Below are positions 6,008-8,680 of a DNA stretch of 8,680 bases, one piece after another. How positions within the stretch are numbered: the stretch's first letter is position 1; every line of letters begins with the position of its first letter. The stretch covers positions 1 to 8,680 of the forward strand of contig CAMICF010000123.1 of the NCBI GenBank assembly GCA_946222495.1, read 5' to 3'. The translations under genes and the position numbers were made by a program. The notes beneath the pieces were generated by a model. The model was not told the origin of the DNA. It made no database searches and worked only from the letters and a program-made list of their open reading frames with translations. The stretch is from an uncultured Janibacter sp. GTDB taxonomy: Bacteria > Actinomycetota > Actinomycetes > Actinomycetales > Dermatophilaceae.

Positions 6008-6808
6008 TCAGGGCGTCCGGCCGACGAGACGCTCGAGGACCTGCGCGACCCCGTCGTCGTCGTTGGCCGGGGCCCGGTCCGTCGCGGCGGCGAGGACCTC
6101 CTCATGGGCATTGGCCACGGCGAAGGACCGCCCGGCCCAGGTGAGCATCGGCAGGTCGTTGGGCATGTCGCCGAAGGCCCACACGTCCGCCGCGTCGACC
6201 CCCAGCTCGGCGCACCACCCGGCGAGCGCGGCGGCCTTGGTCACCCCCGCGGCGGAGATCTCGGCCAGTCCTCCGGCGCCGGAGAAGGCGACGATGGCCC
6301 GGTCCCCCACGACCTCGGTCGTGACGGCGAGGAACTCCTCGTCGGTGAGGTGCGGGTTGCGGGCCAGCAGCTTGCCGACCCCCGCGTCCTCGAGCAGCTC
6401 GATGGCCGGTGTCGTCACGAGGTTCTCGGGGTGGTCGTGGATCGCGGCGAACATGCTCTCCGCCGCCAGGCCGGTGTGCCGCTCCGCGGCGAAGCCGGTA
6501 CCGGGCACCTGGTCGCGCAGGTCCCGGACGATCTCGGTGACCACCCCGCGCGGGATCGAGCGCACCCCGAAGACCCTGCGCTCGGCGACGTCGTAGCGGA
6601 AGGCGCCGTTGCCGCAGATGGCGACACCGCTGGCGCCGACGACGTGCGCGAGGTCGTCGAGCCAGCGCGGTGGACGGGCGGTGACGAGCACGGTCTCGAG
6701 CCCGGCGTCGGCAACGGCACGAAGGGCGTCGACCGTGCGCCTCGAGACGGTCCCGTCGCTGCGCAGGAGGGTGCCGTCGAGGTCGGTGGCGATGAGCCGT
6801 GGGGTCAC
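6008..6808 (-). CDS. HAD-superfamily (Cof-type, class IIB) phosphatase
   Basis: The 266 residues carry all four HAD motifs: DLDGTLL with nucleophile Asp9 and acid/base Asp11, VTAR with Thr43, Lys191 in GVTKAAAL, and AFGDMPNDLPML with Mg-binding Asp214 and Asp218. The segment from about 80 to 185 is the C2-type cap of Cof-like enzymes, which usually dephosphorylate sugar phosphates, FMN or similar small molecules in the cytoplasm. The substrate cannot be read from sequence. The start is GTG at 6806-6808, with no good ribosome-binding site. It lies 28 nt after the ilvE stop, so it is probably co-transcribed and perhaps translationally coupled. Its place between ilvE and cimA may be positional only, since no step of the pathway needs such a phosphatase. 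Confidence 0.87.
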   Translation of the reverse strand: MTPRLIATDLDGTLLRSDGTVSRRTVDALRAVADAGLETVLVTARPPRWLDDLAHVVGASGVAICGNGAFRYDVAERRVFGVRSIPRGVVTEIVRDLRDQVPGTGFAAERHTGLAAESMFAAIHDHPENLVTTPAIELLEDAGVGKLLARNPHLTDEEFLAVTTEVVGDRAIVAFSGAGGLAEISAAGVTKAAALAGWCAELGVDAADVWAFGDMPNDLPMLTWAGRSFAVANAHEEVLAAATDRAPANDDDGVAQVLERLVGRTP

Positions 6809-6836
6809 AGGAGCAGTGTCCGCGGTCGAGGGGTGC

Positions 6837-7937
6837 TCAGGCGAGACGGGTCATCCAGCCGTGGGTGTCCTCGGCGACTCCGTACTGGATGTCGAGCAGG
6901 CGCTGGCGGATCGTGCGGGTGATCTCCCCGCCCTCGTCGCCGGCGGTGGAGCGGGCGGTGCCGCCGTCCCAGCGCAGCTCGCCGACGGGGGTGACGACCG
7001 CGGCGGTGCCACACGCGAAGACCTCCGTGATCTCGCCGGAGGCGACGCCCTCCTTCCACTCGTCGATCCCGATGCGGGCCTCCTCCGGGGTGAGGCCGAG
7101 CTCGGGCGCGAGCGCGAGGATCGAGTCCCGGGTGACGCCCTCGAGGATCGACCCCGTGAGCGCCGGCGTGCGCAGGCGGCCGTCCTTGGTGACGAAGAAG
7201 AGGTTCATCCCGCCGAGCTCTTCGATGTAGGTCTGGCTCGCGGAGTCGAGGAAGACCGCCTGGTCGCAGCCCTGGGCGATCCCCTCGAGCTGGCCGGCGA
7301 GCGAGGAGGCGTAGTTGCCGCCGCACTTGGCGGCGCCGGTCCCGCCGGAGCCGGCGCGGGCGTAGTCCTGGCTGATCCAGAGGTTGATCGGCTCGAGGCC
7401 GCGCGGGAAGTAGGCACCCGCGGGGCTGGCGATGACGCTGAAGGTCACCTCGTTGGCCGGGCGCACCCCGAGGAAGGCCTCGGAGGCGAACATGAAGGGC
7501 CGCAGGTAGAGGCTCGACTCGCCCGCGCCGAAGGCGGGCACCCACTCCTGGTCGACCTCGACGAGCGCGCGGATGGCACCGATGAAGTCCTCCTCGGAGA
7601 TCACCGGGAGCGCGAGCCGCTCGCAGCTGCGGGCCATCCGGGCGGCATTGCGGTCCGGGCGGAAGGTCCACACCGAGCCGTCCGAGTGGCGGTAGGCCTT
7701 CATCCCCTCGAAGACCTCCTGCGCGTAGTGCAGGACGGCCGCCGCCGGACTGATCTGCAGGGGGCCGTAGGGCCGCACCTGCCCCTCGTGCCAGCCCTCC
7801 CCCTTCGTCCACGTCGCCGTGACCATGTGGTCGGTGAAGTACGAGCCGAAGCCGGGGTTGGCGAGGATCTGCTCGCGCTCGCCGGTGGGCACCGGCGCGG
7901 TGCTGCGCGTGGTGGTGAAGGACAGATCAGTGGTCAT
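6837..7937 (-). CDS. ilvE: Branched-chain amino acid aminotransferase
   Basis: This 366-residue fold-type IV PLP enzyme transfers the amino group between glutamate and the keto acids of leucine, isoleucine and valine. Visible family features are NPGFGSYFTDHMV near the N-terminus, HYAQEVFEGMKAYR, SLYLRPFMFA, GAAKCGGNYASSLAGQ with the PLP-binding Lys204, EELGGMNLFFV, and the phosphate-cup segment ACGTAAVVTPVG. Length and motifs match the long actinobacterial class-II IlvE. The ATG at 7935-7937 is preferred, since GAGGAG (7949-7954) lies 11 nt upstream; the in-frame GTG at 7944-7946 would leave only 2 nt, so the protein may be three residues longer. It follows leuB by about 59 nt in the same direction, which suggests one operon. 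Confidence 0.96.
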   Translation of the reverse strand: MTTDLSFTTTRSTAPVPTGEREQILANPGFGSYFTDHMVTATWTKGEGWHEGQVRPYGPLQISPAAAVLHYAQEVFEGMKAYRHSDGSVWTFRPDRNAARMARSCERLALPVISEEDFIGAIRALVEVDQEWVPAFGAGESSLYLRPFMFASEAFLGVRPANEVTFSVIASPAGAYFPRGLEPINLWISQDYARAGSGGTGAAKCGGNYASSLAGQLEGIAQGCDQAVFLDSASQTYIEELGGMNLFFVTKDGRLRTPALTGSILEGVTRDSILALAPELGLTPEEARIGIDEWKEGVASGEITEVFACGTAAVVTPVGELRWDGGTARSTAGDEGGEITRTIRQRLLDIQYGVAEDTHGWMTRLA

Positions 7938-7979
7938 CGGTGACACGTCTCCTCGAGGTGCTGGTGTGTTCCGCAGGCT

Positions 7980-7995
7980 ACCTCCCGAGGGAGGT
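7980..7995 (-). repeat. Short hairpin just after the leuB stop codon
   Basis: ACCTCCC and GGGAGGT form a compact stem beginning one base after the leuB stop codon (7997-7999). No U-run follows on the minus strand, so it is unlikely to terminate. It may mark the intercistronic junction or protect the leuB 3' end. Confidence 0.4.
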
Positions 7996-7996
7996 G

Positions 7997-8680
7997 TCAG
8001 AGGCGGCCGGCGATGGCATCGCCGATCTGCTGGGTGGAGCGCTCTCCGGAGCGCTCGGCGAGGTCGGCCGAGACGGCCTCCTCGACGCGTACCGCGTCCT
8101 CGGTCCGTCCGAGGTGGTCGAGGAGCATGGCCACGGAGAGGATCGCCGCCGTCGGGTCCGCCTTGCCCTGGCCGGCGATGTCAGGGGCCGACCCGTGGAC
8201 CGGCTCGAACATGCTCGGCGCCTCGCGGGTGGGGTTGATGTTGCCGCTCGCCGCGAGGCCGATGCCTCCGGCGACGGCGGCGGCGATGTCGGTGATGATG
8301 TCGCCGAAGAGGTTGTCGGTGACGATGACGTCGAAGCGCGCCGGGTCGGTCGCGAGGAAGATCGTCGCGGCGTCGACGTGCTGGTAGGCGGTCTCGACGT
8401 CCGGGAACTCGGCGCCGACCTCCTCGACGGTGCGACGCCACAGGTGACCGGCGTGGGTGAGCACGTTGTGCTTGTGCACGAGGGTGAGGTGCTGACGCGG
8501 GCGGGCCTGGGCACGGGCGAAGGCGTCACGGACGACGCGCTCGATGCCGAAGCGGGTGTTGACGCTGACCTCGGTCGCCACCTCGTGCGGGGTCCCCACG
8601 CGAAGGGCGCCGCCGTTGCCGACGTAGGGGCCCTCGGTGCCCTCGCGGACGACGGCGAAGTCGAGGCCCTTGTCCGTGAC
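7997..8680 (-). CDS. leuB: 3-isopropylmalate dehydrogenase, C-terminal part (5' end outside the window)
   Basis: The 227 visible residues cover the C-terminal two thirds of an NAD-dependent beta-decarboxylating dehydrogenase, which converts 3-isopropylmalate to 2-oxoisocaproate in leucine synthesis. The fragment opens VTDKGLDFAVVREGTEGPY, which includes the family substrate motif REGTEG. LTLVHKHNVL holds the catalytic lysine, VTDNLFGDIITD carries the metal-binding aspartates, and EPVHGSAPDIAGQGKADP is the NAD-binding loop characteristic of LeuB. About 120 N-terminal residues lie beyond the right edge. Homoisocitrate, tartrate and isocitrate dehydrogenases are relatives, but the adjacent ilvE and cimA favour LeuB. 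The upstream promoter is not visible, so the operon start is unknown. Confidence 0.93.
   Translation of the reverse strand, partial: VTDKGLDFAVVREGTEGPYVGNGGALRVGTPHEVATEVSVNTRFGIERVVRDAFARAQARPRQHLTLVHKHNVLTHAGHLWRRTVEEVGAEFPDVETAYQHVDAATIFLATDPARFDVIVTDNLFGDIITDIAAAVAGGIGLAASGNINPTREAPSMFEPVHGSAPDIAGQGKADPTAAILSVAMLLDHLGRTEDAVRVEEAVSADLAERSGERSTQQIGDAIAGRL

Noticed and set aside
6609..7943. 444-codon open frame on the plus strand opposite ilvE and part of the HAD gene
   Set aside because: Antisense shadow with no recognisable motif; the minus-strand genes are unambiguous.

Overview
The window looks like chromosomal DNA from a high-GC actinomycete. The base composition is strongly G+C rich with G/C at most third codon positions. 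Two divergent genes have TANNNT -10 elements exactly 6 nt before their start codons, which suggests leaderless transcripts. The protein types (a fused PutA without a DNA-binding domain, an actinobacterial citramalate synthase, and a PucR-type activator) also fit Actinomycetota, probably Micrococcales. I cannot fix the genus from sequence alone.

Left part (1-4002): proline catabolism. A PucR-family regulator (5' part only, minus strand) is divergent from putA, a bifunctional proline dehydrogenase / glutamate-semialdehyde dehydrogenase on the plus strand. The 81-bp gap holds two near-identical dyads (GACA-N2-TGT) 32 bp apart. One is centred about 42 bp upstream of the putA start and the other sits on the regulator's own -10, which suggests a putA activator that represses itself. 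putA ends in a strong intrinsic terminator.

Right part (4131-8680): branched-chain amino acid synthesis on the minus strand, in transcription order leuB (3' part) - ilvE - HAD-family phosphatase - 296-nt leader - cimA. LeuB makes the leucine-pathway keto acid, IlvE does the last transamination for Leu/Ile/Val, and CimA makes (R)-citramalate from pyruvate and acetyl-CoA to start threonine-independent isoleucine synthesis.

The most interesting element is the cimA leader. It has a 13-16 codon reading frame ending Glu-Leu-Ile-Ile-stop, with codons CTT and ATT that are rare in this DNA. A perfect 11-bp hairpin follows at once, then a 10-bp GC-rich hairpin with a U-run. This has the layout of a ribosome-mediated transcription attenuator sensing isoleucine/leucine. 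A classical antiterminator is not obvious. Instead the second arm of the first hairpin has an identical alternative partner downstream of the terminator, and the whole leader is enclosed by a 12-bp inverted repeat.

No tRNA, rRNA, CRISPR array or mobile element was seen. The gaps over 100 bp are 3899-4130 (putA terminator, then nothing convincing except a hairpin reaching the cimA stop) and 5712-6007 (the cimA leader).
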